Source of the DNA: Cuneatibacter sp. NSJ-177
GTDB lineage: Bacteria > Bacillota > Clostridia > Lachnospirales > Lachnospiraceae
DNA length: 64,000 bases
Direction: 5' to 3'
Assembly (NCBI RefSeq): GCF_022867805.1
Contig: NZ_JALIFO010000010.1
Location: 62,001 to 126,000, forward strand
Shown here: piece by piece, positions 8,018-16,194 of the stretch
How the letters are laid out: every line of letters starts with the position of its first letter
How positions within the stretch are numbered: position 1 is the stretch's first letter
Notes under the pieces: generated by a model
Database searches by the model: none
What the model saw: the letters and a program-made list of their open reading frames with translations, nothing else
What the model was told of the DNA's origin: nothing
Translations under genes and position numbers: made by a program

Positions 8018-8689
8018 ATGGGAGAAATTGACAATCGGAAAAGAATTTTAGAGACTGCGAAGGACCTTTTTTATCAAAAAGGCTACAGTGCCACCACAAT
8101 GCGGATGATCGCCCAGGCCTCTCAGACCAGCATAGGCCTCCCTTCCTACTATTTCGGTTCCAAAGAGAGCCTGGGAGTCGCGGTGTATAAAGAATTCCGT
8201 CAAAAATTAAATCATGCCTGCCGGATGTTTTACCCGTCCGAAACCCATCTCACGGAATACCGTTATTTTTCCGTATTATCCGACGCGGCTCTCCTGGTGG
8301 AAAATCCCATCTACCGGGATCTCTACGTGAGTACCGCCAGCCATGCGGACATGGGGGAATATATGGTGAGTATGCTGGCGGAATTTCACCCGGAAAATTG
8401 GATCCTGGGTAAATATCAGTATTTGAACGCTCTCACTGTAGTGGCAGTAAAAGCCAACTTGGTAAACGCCGACCTGGGAAAAAGTAAAATCACGCCCAAA
8501 GAGCTGACCGAATTTATCTTCCACCGGTATCTCCGCATGCAGGAGCCGGAGCACGCCGGAGAGGCGGCGGGTCTGTTCCGGAAATACTATGAGGAATACC
8601 AGGAATGCGGCTTCCGGATCCTGGATCGGTTTGAACTGGAATATGACAGGGAACAGCTAGAAAGGCACCGGCAGAAGATGGACCGGTAA
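8018..8689 (+). CDS. TetR/AcrR-family transcriptional regulator
   Basis: A 223-residue one-domain repressor type. The N-terminal helix-turn-helix (about residues 8-55) shows the family pattern RKRILETAKDLF, GYSATTMRMIA and YYFGSKESL. The C-terminal ligand domain is not assignable. It ends in a strong bidirectional terminator shared with tctA. Candidate targets are itself, the MFS gene upstream or the tct operon downstream. The TTGAAC palindromes at 5.2-5.4 kb could also be its sites, but no such site lies at its own promoter. Confidence 0.88.
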   Translation: MGEIDNRKRILETAKDLFYQKGYSATTMRMIAQASQTSIGLPSYYFGSKESLGVAVYKEFRQKLNHACRMFYPSETHLTEYRYFSVLSDAALLVENPIYRDLYVSTASHADMGEYMVSMLAEFHPENWILGKYQYLNALTVVAVKANLVNADLGKSKITPKELTEFIFHRYLRMQEPEHAGEAAGLFRKYYEEYQECGFRILDRFELEYDREQLERHRQKMDR

Positions 8690-8725
8690 AGATAGGATCC
8701 GGATCAATTTTCCGGAATTTTGACA

Positions 8726-8772
8726 GACGAAGAAAAATAGTCCGCCCCCAGGACAGACTATTTTTCTTCGTC
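8726..8772. terminator. bidirectional terminator between tetR and tctA
   Basis: Perfect 17-bp inverted repeat (arms 8726-8742 and 8756-8772) with an A/T-rich stem giving a U-run on either strand. The right arm touches the tctA stop codon. Confidence 0.85.
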
Positions 8773-10265
8773 TATTTTGATTTCCGGTCTCTCCAAGCCT
8801 TATACCATTTGCTCTGAGAGAGGAACATAAAAGCGATAATCAGCACCAGAACAATGGAGATCGGATGCTTGAAAAAGCTAAGCAGCAGATTCGGGATGGT
8901 TTTCTCCAGAATGATTGCCCTCCGGTAGTTGGTCTCGATCAGCTCTGCCAAGATAATTCCCAAAACGGCGGGAGCCACCGGGTAATCATAGCGTTTCAAG
9001 ATATAACCCAGCACGCCGAATCCCAGCATCCAGAAAATATCGTACAGGCTGTTATTGATGGCATAGGATCCCACCACCGACAGGATGACGATGGCCGGGA
9101 ACAGGATCCCTTTCGGGATTTCCACAATCTTTGTAAAAATCTTTACACCGGTCAGGCCAAAGATCAAAAGAAAGATGTTGGCGATCACAAAGGACATCAC
9201 AATATAGTAAAACAGATGCGGGGTATCCGTCATCAGCATCGGCCCTGGCTTCAGGCCATGGATGGTCAGAGCGCCGATCATGACGGCAGTCACTGCGTCG
9301 CCCGGAATTCCTAAGGTCAGCATCGGGATAAACGCGCCGCCGATCGTCGCATTGTTGGCGGATTCCGGAGCGATCAGGCCTTCGATCGCCCCTTCGCCGA
9401 AGGGAACCTCCGGATTTTTCACGGTGCGCTTTGCCTGATCATAGGTGATCAGAGCGGAAAGGTCGCCGCCTGCTCCCGGCAAAGCCCCCACCAGCACTCC
9501 CACGATTGAGGACCGAACCGTCAGCGGAAAATATTTCAGCACGGTCTTAAACGAGGGGACGATTTTATCCACCTTCTGTTTTACCACCGGAGCTTCCCGG
9601 TCCAACACCTGGCAGAGGACTTCGGACACGCCGAACAGGCCGATCAGGGCGGTCACGTAATCAATGCCGGAGAGCAGATACACATTGTCAAAGGTAAAGC
9701 GGCCTACGCCGGAGATCGGATCCATCCCTACCATACCGAGGGTGACGCCGATGGTCGCGGAGATAAATCCCTTTACCGCCGACTTGGTGCCGAGACTTCC
9801 CACCAGCATCAAGCCCATGAAAGCCAGCAGCAGATAATCCCTGGGCGCAAATTTCAACGCCAGCTTGGAGATCAGCGGAGCGCCGACCGCCAGGGCCACT
9901 ACTCCGATAAAGCCGCCGATCACAGAGGAAACCGTCGTGATGCCGATCGCCTGTCCGGCCAGCCCCTTTTTGGCCAGCGGATAGCCGTCCAGCGCAGTCG
10001 CCACGGCAGCCGGAGCGCCGGGAATATTCAGCAAGATGGCGGAGCGGGATCCACCGTAGACCACGCCGCAGTGAATTCCCATCATGATCGCCAGAGCCGC
10101 GTTGGTGTCCCAGCCAAAGGTAAAAGAAACCAAAAGCGAGATGGCCATGGTGGCGGAAAGGCCCGGTATCGCTCCGATATAAATTCCGAGAAACACACCG
10201 GCTGCAATCAGCAAAATCAACATCGGCTGCTGAAATGGGATCAGCATATAAGCTAAATTTTCCAT
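8772..10265 (-). CDS. tctA: tripartite tricarboxylate transporter, large membrane subunit TctA
   Basis: A 497-residue membrane protein with about 11-12 hydrophobic segments, the full TctA length. Conserved signatures include NIPGAPAAVATALDGYPLAKKG (from residue 80) and, in the middle, GALPGAGGDLSALITYDQAKR followed by APESANNA and LGIPGD. It forms the channel with TctB and receives carboxylates from the binding protein TctC. It is the last gene of the leftward tctCBA operon, 12 bases after tctB. The neighbouring shikimate-dehydrogenase-like and SDR genes suggest a cyclic or aromatic carboxylate as cargo, but this is only contextual. Confidence 0.93.
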   Translation of the reverse strand: MENLAYMLIPFQQPMLILLIAAGVFLGIYIGAIPGLSATMAISLLVSFTFGWDTNAALAIMMGIHCGVVYGGSRSAILLNIPGAPAAVATALDGYPLAKKGLAGQAIGITTVSSVIGGFIGVVALAVGAPLISKLALKFAPRDYLLLAFMGLMLVGSLGTKSAVKGFISATIGVTLGMVGMDPISGVGRFTFDNVYLLSGIDYVTALIGLFGVSEVLCQVLDREAPVVKQKVDKIVPSFKTVLKYFPLTVRSSIVGVLVGALPGAGGDLSALITYDQAKRTVKNPEVPFGEGAIEGLIAPESANNATIGGAFIPMLTLGIPGDAVTAVMIGALTIHGLKPGPMLMTDTPHLFYYIVMSFVIANIFLLIFGLTGVKIFTKIVEIPKGILFPAIVILSVVGSYAINNSLYDIFWMLGFGVLGYILKRYDYPVAPAVLGIILAELIETNYRRAIILEKTIPNLLLSFFKHPISIVLVLIIAFMFLSQSKWYKAWRDRKSK

Positions 10266-10277
10266 TTATTTTCCTCC

Positions 10278-10751
10278 CTACGGCAGCACCACGCGGAACA
10301 CGACTTTAAAGACAAGCATGACAAACGCCATGACGATCGCCGTGTAAACCAAGTTCATCGCATATTTTTTTCTCGTCAGATAACTCATGGAAACCCAAAG
10401 GAAAATCGGAGTCGCAATGACGAATCCCAAGCCCAGGAATAAGGCCACGCTGTAGGCCAGCAAGAGGAGGATCATCACCGCCACATCGATCTGAAACAGA
10501 TGGCGCCAGCCGATGGAAAGCTGCGTTTTAAAAGACTGTCCCGACATCTCGCTTTTCTTTTTTGTATTCTGAATGATGATAATCAGGGAAAACAGGATTA
10601 ACAGACATCCCAGAAACACCGGCATCGCGCCGTAAGAGGACACCTTGGGATCTTTTTGATACATTTTTACTGCCTCAGCCAACACCAAGACGCCGAACCC
10701 AAACAGGACAAAGGCAAACCCTTTTTCACCCGGTCTTGTTTTTCCTTCCAT
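10278..10751 (-). CDS. tctB: tripartite tricarboxylate transporter, small membrane subunit TctB
   Basis: A 157-residue protein with four hydrophobic helices, the usual TctB architecture. It has no soluble domain. It sits between tctC and tctA, separated from tctC by a 66-bp gap that carries a stem-loop, as is common where the binding protein must be made in excess over the membrane subunits. Confidence 0.9.
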   Translation of the reverse strand: MEGKTRPGEKGFAFVLFGFGVLVLAEAVKMYQKDPKVSSYGAMPVFLGCLLILFSLIIIIQNTKKKSEMSGQSFKTQLSIGWRHLFQIDVAVMILLLLAYSVALFLGLGFVIATPIFLWVSMSYLTRKKYAMNLVYTAIVMAFVMLVFKVVFRVVLP

Positions 10752-10773
10752 AACACACCTCGCTTTCTCTGAT

Positions 10774-10811
10774 CCGGCAGGCTTCCCAAATTCCCGCGGA
10801 AAGCCTGCCGG
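10774..10811 (-). other. intercistronic stem-loop between tctC and tctB
   Basis: GC-rich inverted repeat (arms 10774-10786 and 10798-10811) with no U-run, so not a full terminator. Such structures protect the 3' end of the upstream binding-protein message or cause partial termination. Confidence 0.6.
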
Positions 10812-10817
10812 AGGACA

Positions 10818-11897
10818 TCACTGAATTCCCAGCTCTTCCGGGGATTTCTCGATCACTCCTGCCTTGTACAGGGCCGTGGCCGCTGATTTCTGCCACTGGG
10901 CAATGTATGTATTCGCTTCCTCCCCCGTCAGCCCCAGGGGATTGATATTCATGGAAGTGAGCAATTCCTGAAAATCCGGATTCTCAAAGCCTTCCTGGAA
11001 TGCGTCGGAAAGAGCTTTGGTCACTTCTTCCGGCGTTCCTTCTTTCACCCACACGCCGTAGAATGGACCGAACGGCAGGTATTCTTCAAAACCGGGATAC
11101 TCTTCGGTGATGGGTTTGGAGCCTTCCAGGGCTTCCACCGGCTCCTTAGTCAGCGTGGCCAGAATCTTGATGGTTCCGGCCCGGTTCGCCTCGATGGCCT
11201 GGGTGCTCTTGATGGTCGTAAAATGAGCATTTCCTCCCATCACGGCGGTCAGGGCGCTGGCGTCGCCGTCAAAAGGAAGCTGGGTGAACTCGGCGCCGGT
11301 CACGGCTTTGATGAAAGCCGCCGCCTCCCACTGGGACCCGCCGTCGCCGGTGGTCGCCATGATCACGGATTCCGGATCCGCTTTCGCCGCATTGACCAAA
11401 TCGGTCACGGTTTCATAGGGGGAGTCGGGAGCCACCACGAGGGAAAGCTCTTCATTTCCGATTAAAAGAACCGTGTCGAAATTATCATAGGTCAGTTCGG
11501 AGATTCCCAGAATCTTATACAGGGCGGGATTTTCCGCGCCCAACAGAAGGCTGTAACCGTCGGCCGACTGGTCGTGGACGAACTGGGTCGCCACCGCGCC
11601 GGTGGCGCCGGTCTTATTGTTGACGACAATGCTCTTTCCCAGAATTTTTTCCGTGTAGGTGCACAGCGGGCGCACAATATTGTCCGTGCCGCCTCCGGCC
11701 CCCCACATCACCCATCCGTTGATATCATGTTCCGGGAATGCCGTGCTGCCGGATCCCGACGCTTGGGCGCCTTCGGCCGCCGTGGTTTTCGCCGTATCGG
11801 TTCCCCCGGCGGTCGTGGACGCCGCCGAATCATTTCCACAGGCACACAGAGAAGCTGTCATACACATGGCAAGTGCTGCCGCTAACCATTTTTTCAT
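10818..11897 (-). CDS. tctC: tripartite tricarboxylate transporter, substrate-binding lipoprotein TctC
   Basis: A 359-residue Bug/TctC-type extracytoplasmic solute-binding protein. The N-terminus is a lipoprotein signal peptide with lipobox LCAC (Cys20), followed by a Ser/Thr/Gly-rich linker of about 35 residues. The mature domain shows the family pattern GGGTDNIVRPL and later GDGGSQWEAAAF. It anchors to the outer face of the membrane and delivers carboxylates to TctAB. It is the first gene of the operon, with its own promoter and a LysR-type motif just upstream. Confidence 0.92.
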   Translation of the reverse strand: MKKWLAAALAMCMTASLCACGNDSAASTTAGGTDTAKTTAAEGAQASGSGSTAFPEHDINGWVMWGAGGGTDNIVRPLCTYTEKILGKSIVVNNKTGATGAVATQFVHDQSADGYSLLLGAENPALYKILGISELTYDNFDTVLLIGNEELSLVVAPDSPYETVTDLVNAAKADPESVIMATTGDGGSQWEAAAFIKAVTGAEFTQLPFDGDASALTAVMGGNAHFTTIKSTQAIEANRAGTIKILATLTKEPVEALEGSKPITEEYPGFEEYLPFGPFYGVWVKEGTPEEVTKALSDAFQEGFENPDFQELLTSMNINPLGLTGEEANTYIAQWQKSAATALYKAGVIEKSPEELGIQ

Positions 11898-11929
11898 TAT
11901 ATAATCTCCCTTCCTTTTTGGATGTTTCG

Positions 11930-11958
11930 ATTATACGATAGGGGTTTTCGTTGTACAA
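11930..11958 (-). promoter_or_regulatory. promoter of the tctCBA operon
   Basis: Read on the minus strand: TTGTAC (11958-11953), 17-bp spacer, TATAAT (11935-11930), 32 bases before the tctC ATG. The imperfect -35 and the inverted-repeat motif immediately upstream suggest activation by a LysR-type regulator. Confidence 0.7.
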
Positions 11959-11968
11959 ATACTGTTAT

Positions 11969-11985
11969 TTTATCGAATCAATAAA
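11969..11985 (-). promoter_or_regulatory. candidate LysR-type operator upstream of tctC
   Basis: TTTATTGATTCGATAAA on the minus strand, a 17-bp near-palindrome containing a T-N11-A core, centred about 20 bp upstream of the tctC -35. Two close copies lie in the SDR/aroE control region. Confidence 0.6.
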
Positions 11986-12138
11986 GGAATTTTATGTTTT
12001 CATTCCGCTGCCATCTAAAAAAATCGCAAAAAAACAAGAACCGTTTCGCCGCTTTCGCTGCGGAAAGATCCCTGTTTGATTGGCGCTGTCCTACTAACGG
12101 AAGTGCTGCTCCCTGTTTAAGGCCCTTTCTTCTGTCTA

Positions 12139-13056
12139 CTATCTCAGCTGCCCATCCTTACGGACGGGGTACTCCTGCTTGGTCGTCAGCTCCTTGACAA
12201 ACTGGATAAAATTCCCGGCAATGGGGGACAGATACGAGTTTTTCAGCCACATCATATACATTTTCCGCCTGGTCTCCACGCCTTTGATCTCCAGGGCCTT
12301 TACGTTATAGTATTCATCACCGTACATGCGGGGCACCACGGCGATGCCAAGTCCCGCGGACACCATTCCGGTGATCATGGCGTTATCCTCCAGCTCGCGG
12401 ACGATCCGGCGGCTTGCCCCGGCCTGAACAAATATTTTATCGATGCAGCCGCGGATTCCGCAGTGCTCCTCATAGGCAATATATTCATACCCTTCCGTCT
12501 CTTTCAGAGTGATCTCCGTCCGGCCCGCCAGCGGATGATCTTTGCCGACAATCAGAACCATGTCCTCCTCATAAACCGGGAAGAACTCCATGGCCTCGTC
12601 CTCCACCAAGGATCCAAAGCCGATGTCCACCTTCCGCGCCTTCAGCTGATCAATGATCTTTTTGGTCGGGTTCTCCTGGAATTCGAACTGGATTTCCTTG
12701 TGGTCCGGGTTCTCGTAAAACCGTCTCATCAAAAAAGGCATGTAACCGGCGTTCATGGAGCTGATATGGGCCAGGGTCAGTTTCCCTCTGCGCGGATTGA
12801 CCCACTCTTCGATCTCTTTTTTCCCGATCTCCAGCTCTTCCAGCGCCTTCTCCACATGGGTCAAGAAGCGCTCTCCGTAGGAGGTCAGCTTAATGTTCCT
12901 GCCCTTTTTATAAAACAGAGGCGCGCCCAGCTCTTTTTCCAGCTCGGCGATGGAGTAGCTCAGGCATGGCTGGGTAATATTCAGTTCTTCCGCCGCCTTC
13001 GTGTAGTGCTCCAAACCTGCGATTTTCTGAAAATAGTATAGCTGCTGAAGATTCAT
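12139..13056 (-). CDS. LysR-family transcriptional regulator
   Basis: A 305-residue LysR protein: N-terminal winged helix-turn-helix (residues 1-60, LQQLYYFQKIAG...TKAAEELNITQPCLSYSIAELEKELG) and a C-terminal periplasmic-binding-protein-like effector domain, the standard length. Start 13056 is set by GGAGGG 6 bases upstream and by the canonical MNLQQLYYF beginning. Its gene lies between the SDR gene and the tct operon, and a 17-bp motif recurs at their promoters, so it probably activates both with a carboxylate as inducer. A separate perfect inverted repeat at its own -35 suggests autoregulation. Confidence 0.92.
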   Translation of the reverse strand: MNLQQLYYFQKIAGLEHYTKAAEELNITQPCLSYSIAELEKELGAPLFYKKGRNIKLTSYGERFLTHVEKALEELEIGKKEIEEWVNPRRGKLTLAHISSMNAGYMPFLMRRFYENPDHKEIQFEFQENPTKKIIDQLKARKVDIGFGSLVEDEAMEFFPVYEEDMVLIVGKDHPLAGRTEITLKETEGYEYIAYEEHCGIRGCIDKIFVQAGASRRIVRELEDNAMITGMVSAGLGIAVVPRMYGDEYYNVKALEIKGVETRRKMYMMWLKNSYLSPIAGNFIQFVKELTTKQEYPVRKDGQLR

Positions 13057-13112
13057 AGACCCTCCTTGTCCTCTCCGATTCCGGCGTTTTGTCTGCCAGT
13101 TCTGTTTTAGAC

Positions 13113-13141
13113 ATTGTATCATAGTTCTGGCAAATGCACAA
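13113..13141 (-). promoter_or_regulatory. promoter of the lysR gene
   Basis: Minus strand TTGTGC (13141-13136), 17-bp spacer, TACAAT (13118-13113). The -35 hexamer lies inside the 19-bp inverted repeat at 13132-13150. Confidence 0.55.
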
Positions 13142-13150
13142 AGTGCATTT
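13132..13150. promoter_or_regulatory. inverted repeat AAATGCAC-AAA-GTGCATTT at the lysR promoter
   Basis: Perfect 8-bp arms around a 3-bp centre, containing TGCACAAAGTGCA, an exact T-N11-A LysR box. It covers the lysR -35 region, the usual position for negative autoregulation. Its sequence differs from the TTTATTGA motif at tctC. Confidence 0.65.
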
Positions 13151-13260
13151 TGACATTGTCCGGGCAAGAAGCGCCGGCAGCTAGAACTCACTTCCTGCTT
13201 CCCCAGGGCCGCATATCTCTAAGGAAGTCTGCGCAGGGCCAGATCTCCCCTCCAATCAAT

Positions 13261-13289
13261 AAAAAGAAGAGGCTCTTTCCGCCTCTTCT
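13261..13289 (-). terminator. terminator downstream of the SDR gene
   Basis: Inverted repeat AGAAGAGGC/GCCTCTTCT followed, on the minus strand, by a U-run. It separates the SDR transcript from lysR. Confidence 0.75.
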
Positions 13290-13302
13290 CCCATCTCTCT
13301 CT

Positions 13303-14076
13303 TTACTTCACAGCATATCCGCCGTCCACCAGGTTGATCGTCCCGGTGATATAGTCCGAGGCGTCTGAGGCAAGGAATACCGCCACCCCCTGTAAATCCT
13401 CCGCCGTTCCCCAACGCCCTTTGGGAATCCGGGTACAGATGTTGTTGTACTGCTCCGGATTGACCTCCTTGATATTTGCTGTCAGTTCCGTCACCATGTA
13501 GCCCGGCGCAATGGCGTTTACGTTCACGCCCCGTCCCGCCCATTCGGTGGAGAGGACCTTGGTCAGCTGTCCCACCCCGCCCTTGCTGGCGGTATAGCCC
13601 GCAATCATGCTGGCTCCGAAAAAGCAGGAAAGAGACGCGATATTGATGATTTTCCCATGCCCCTGAGCCAACATAGTCCGCCCGGCCCGCTGGGCCATCA
13701 GGAAAACGCCGACCAGATTCACGTCCAAAATCTGCCGGAACCTTTCCTCCGGGAAATCCTCCGCCTGACAGCGGTACTGAATCCCTGCCCCATTGATCAG
13801 GATGTCCAGGCGGCCGCCCAAAAGTTCCAGCGCTTTGGCGTAGGCCTGATCCAGCGCTTCCGACTTCGAGACATCTCCGACCACGCCGTAAACCGGAGCG
13901 CCGTCCTCCCTCAATTTTTCCGCCGACTCATAAACCAGTTCCTGAATATCCATCAAAACGATTTCCGCTCCGGCGGCATGCAGCCCCTGGGCAATGCCGT
14001 AATTCAGCCCGCGGGCCCCCCCGGTCACAATCGCTTTTTTTCCTTCCAGACTAAATTTTTTCATAAAATCATTCAT
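13303..14076 (-). CDS. short-chain dehydrogenase/reductase (SDR)
   Basis: A 257-residue classical SDR. It has the cofactor motif TGGARGLNYGIA (residues 18-29), the NGAG strand, the catalytic serine in NIASLS and the YxxxK active site in YTASKGG. Closest in look to 2-deoxy-D-gluconate 3-dehydrogenase/gluconate 5-dehydrogenase-type members that oxidise a ring or polyol hydroxyl. Start 14076 is preferred because GGAG lies 9 bases upstream. It diverges from the shikimate-dehydrogenase-like gene, with two copies of a LysR-type motif between them. Confidence 0.87.
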   Translation of the reverse strand: MNDFMKKFSLEGKKAIVTGGARGLNYGIAQGLHAAGAEIVLMDIQELVYESAEKLREDGAPVYGVVGDVSKSEALDQAYAKALELLGGRLDILINGAGIQYRCQAEDFPEERFRQILDVNLVGVFLMAQRAGRTMLAQGHGKIINIASLSCFFGASMIAGYTASKGGVGQLTKVLSTEWAGRGVNVNAIAPGYMVTELTANIKEVNPEQYNNICTRIPKGRWGTAEDLQGVAVFLASDASDYITGTINLVDGGYAVK

Positions 14077-14166
14077 GATCCCTTGCTCCTTTCCCACCGA
14101 TTCCGGCAGCCGTCTTTTATGGCCCTTATTGTACTATGGAGTTTTCTGAAAAACTAATGCCGTTTT

Positions 14167-14183
14167 TTTATTGAATTGATAAG
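14167..14183 (+). promoter_or_regulatory. candidate LysR-type operator, SDR/aroE region, copy 1
   Basis: TTTATTGAATTGATAAG, matching the tctC site TTTATTGATTCGATAAA at 14 of 17 positions. It lies about 90 bp upstream of the SDR ATG, where an activator could reach that promoter. Confidence 0.55.
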
Positions 14184-14212
14184 ACAGCTTTATGCTTCAG
14201 CCATAAACCGGA

Positions 14213-14229
14213 TTTATTGATATGATGAG
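14213..14229 (+). promoter_or_regulatory. candidate LysR-type operator, SDR/aroE region, copy 2
   Basis: TTTATTGATATGATGAG, 46 bp from copy 1 and about 35 bp upstream of a TATACT -10 (14263-14268) serving the shikimate-dehydrogenase-like gene. That promoter has no good -35, consistent with activator dependence. Confidence 0.5.
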
Positions 14230-14326
14230 AAAACAGTATTAGTAATCTGGATTTGCCGCATTTATACTAAAGGTAACATTCGGATCTTCGATTCATCTGT
14301 ATTTCGATAGAAAGGATTGAATTTTT

Positions 14327-15175
14327 ATGAAAACGATTGGCGTAAACACGAAACTGGCATCGATCATCGGCACCGACATCGGTCACAGCAAATCTCCGGC
14401 CATGATGAACGCTGCGTTCGAAGAACTGGGCATGGACGCTTACTATTTTCCCATGAACATTCAAGAAGAGGATTTCGGGACAGTGGTGAAGGGCCTCTCC
14501 AAAATGAATTATATGGGACTGACCATCACCATCCCATATAAGCTGGAGATCCTCTCCTATCTGGATGAGATTGACCCTCTGGCCAAAATTATCGGGGCGG
14601 TCAATACGGTCCGGATCCAGGATGGAAAATTGAAGGGATTCAATACGGACGGGGAAGGCTTTGTCCGCGGCCTGGAAGTGGACGGAGGACTGATTATCGC
14701 CGATCAAACCTTCCTGGTGATCGGCGCAGGCGGCGTCTCCCGCGCGATCATGACGGTCCTGGCCTCCCGGCGGCCCAAAAAGATCTATCTGGCCAACCGC
14801 ACGGTGGAAAAAGCGGAAGAAATCTGCGAGAAGTTAAACCGCGAGGTGTGCCCCTGCTGCGTCCCTCTGCCCCTTGACTGTAACCTGGAACCGTTTGCGG
14901 CGGAGTCCACGGTTCTGATCAATGCGACCAACATCGGCATGCCGCCCATGGAAGGAAAATCCCCGGTGGACCTCTCCCTGCTCCGCCCGGACCTGTTCGT
15001 GGCGGATGTGATCTACAATCCCCGGCGGACGCTGCTTTTGGAGACGGCGGAAAAAATGGGCTGCCGGGTGGTAAACGGCCAAAGCCTGCTGCTCCACCAA
15101 GGTAAAATCGCCTTTCAGATCTGGACCGGAAAAGAAGCGCCGGTGGATGTGATGGCTAGGGCAGTTTTTGGATAA
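14327..15175 (+). CDS. shikimate/quinate dehydrogenase-like protein (AroE family)
   Basis: A 282-residue AroE-fold NAD(P) enzyme. It has GHSKSP (residues 19-24) for substrate binding, the catalytic lysine in TIPYK (K72), NTDGEG with the catalytic Asp108 and the nucleotide loop GAGGVSRA (133-140). The usual NVT before the catalytic lysine is ITI here (LTITIPYK), so a substrate-pocket asparagine is replaced by threonine. With its placement beside a LysR regulator, an SDR, a carboxylate transporter and a molybdenum hydroxylase, this points to a catabolic quinate/shikimate-type dehydrogenase rather than the biosynthetic AroE. The precise substrate is unknown. Confidence 0.85.
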   Translation: MKTIGVNTKLASIIGTDIGHSKSPAMMNAAFEELGMDAYYFPMNIQEEDFGTVVKGLSKMNYMGLTITIPYKLEILSYLDEIDPLAKIIGAVNTVRIQDGKLKGFNTDGEGFVRGLEVDGGLIIADQTFLVIGAGGVSRAIMTVLASRRPKKIYLANRTVEKAEEICEKLNREVCPCCVPLPLDCNLEPFAAESTVLINATNIGMPPMEGKSPVDLSLLRPDLFVADVIYNPRRTLLLETAEKMGCRVVNGQSLLLHQGKIAFQIWTGKEAPVDVMARAVFG

Positions 15176-15239
15176 TCCTGTCTCCGGGGAAACAGGAAAA
15201 AGGGATGTACAAGCAGAATAAAATACGATATACTCCTTT

Positions 15240-15263
15240 ATGGACGGCTTTCGGGCCGTCCAT
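15240..15263 (+). terminator. hairpin between the aroE-like gene and the molybdenum-hydroxylase genes
   Basis: Stem ATGGACGGC/GGCCGTCCAT with a 4-5 base loop, followed after a few bases by a run of seven T. It can terminate the aroE-like transcript. A TATACT element (15229-15234) just before it raises the alternative that it is the 5' end hairpin of the hydroxylase transcript. Confidence 0.5.
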
Positions 15264-15369
15264 TTCCAGGTTTTTTTCCGCGGATCCTGAGCCGGTCTCG
15301 CCTGCGGAACAAAAACCGATCCCTCTCCGCTTGCGTCGGGGGATTCGAATGATTAGGGAGGTATTTAAA

Positions 15370-16194
15370 TTGCTGACGATAAAGGATTACTGTAAGGCTG
15401 AGTCTCTGGCCCAGGCTTACGAGTTAAACCAAAAACGTTCCAACCGCGTGATGGGCGGGATGCTGTGGCTCCGGACCAGCCGGGGGGCCGTGTCCACCAT
15501 CATTGACCTGTCCGGCCTGGACCTGAATCGGATCCGGGAGGGCAGCGGGGAATTCTCCATCGGATGTATGACTACACTGCGGGAATTGGAGATTCATCCC
15601 GGACTTCACGCTTATACCGAAGGCGCTCTTAGGGAGAGCCTGAAACACATTGTCGGGGTACAGTTCCGAAATTTGGCCACGGTGGGCGGAAGCCTGTTTG
15701 GGCGCTACGGTTTTTCCGATGTCTTAACGCTGTTTCTGGCTCTGGATTCCTATGTGGAGCTTTACCGGGGAGGCGTCGTGCCGCTGGAGGAATTTTCCCG
15801 GATGAAAGCAGACAACGATATCCTGGTGCGGCTGATCGTAAAAAAGCATCCCTGCCACACGGTTTACCTGTCTCACCGAAATACCAAAACCGATTTTCCC
15901 ACGCTGACCTGCGCAGTCTCTGAGCAGGAAGGCCGCTGCCGGACCGTCATCGGAGCGCGTCCCGGAAGAGCGATCGTGCTTCCGGAATCCAGCGCGGTTT
16001 TGGCGGACGGGATCAATGAGGAATCCGCGCGGGCCTATGCGGAAAAAATCCGGCATTTGACTCCGACCGGCTCCAACATGAGAGGCAGCGCCGCTTACCG
16101 TTCCCATCTGACTGAGGTTCTGACAAGAAGAGCCGTTCTGGCGCTGGGAGGAAATACTCTGAAAGAAAAAGCTCTGGGAGGGAAAACACGGTGA
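15370..16194 (+). CDS. xanthine dehydrogenase family FAD-binding subunit
   Basis: FAD subunit (about 274 residues) of a three-subunit molybdenum hydroxylase, carrying electrons from the iron-sulfur subunit to an acceptor. The TTG at 15370 is preferred: AGGGAGG lies 8 bases upstream and the protein then begins (M)LTIKDYCKAESLAQAYELN, as family members do. An ATG at 15349 is the alternative. Conserved features are the region around VGVQFRNLATVGGSLFG (FAD-pyrophosphate loop) and the C-terminal MRGSAAYRSHL. It overlaps the next gene by 4 bases. Confidence 0.87.
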   Translation: MLTIKDYCKAESLAQAYELNQKRSNRVMGGMLWLRTSRGAVSTIIDLSGLDLNRIREGSGEFSIGCMTTLRELEIHPGLHAYTEGALRESLKHIVGVQFRNLATVGGSLFGRYGFSDVLTLFLALDSYVELYRGGVVPLEEFSRMKADNDILVRLIVKKHPCHTVYLSHRNTKTDFPTLTCAVSEQEGRCRTVIGARPGRAIVLPESSAVLADGINEESARAYAEKIRHLTPTGSNMRGSAAYRSHLTEVLTRRAVLALGGNTLKEKALGGKTR

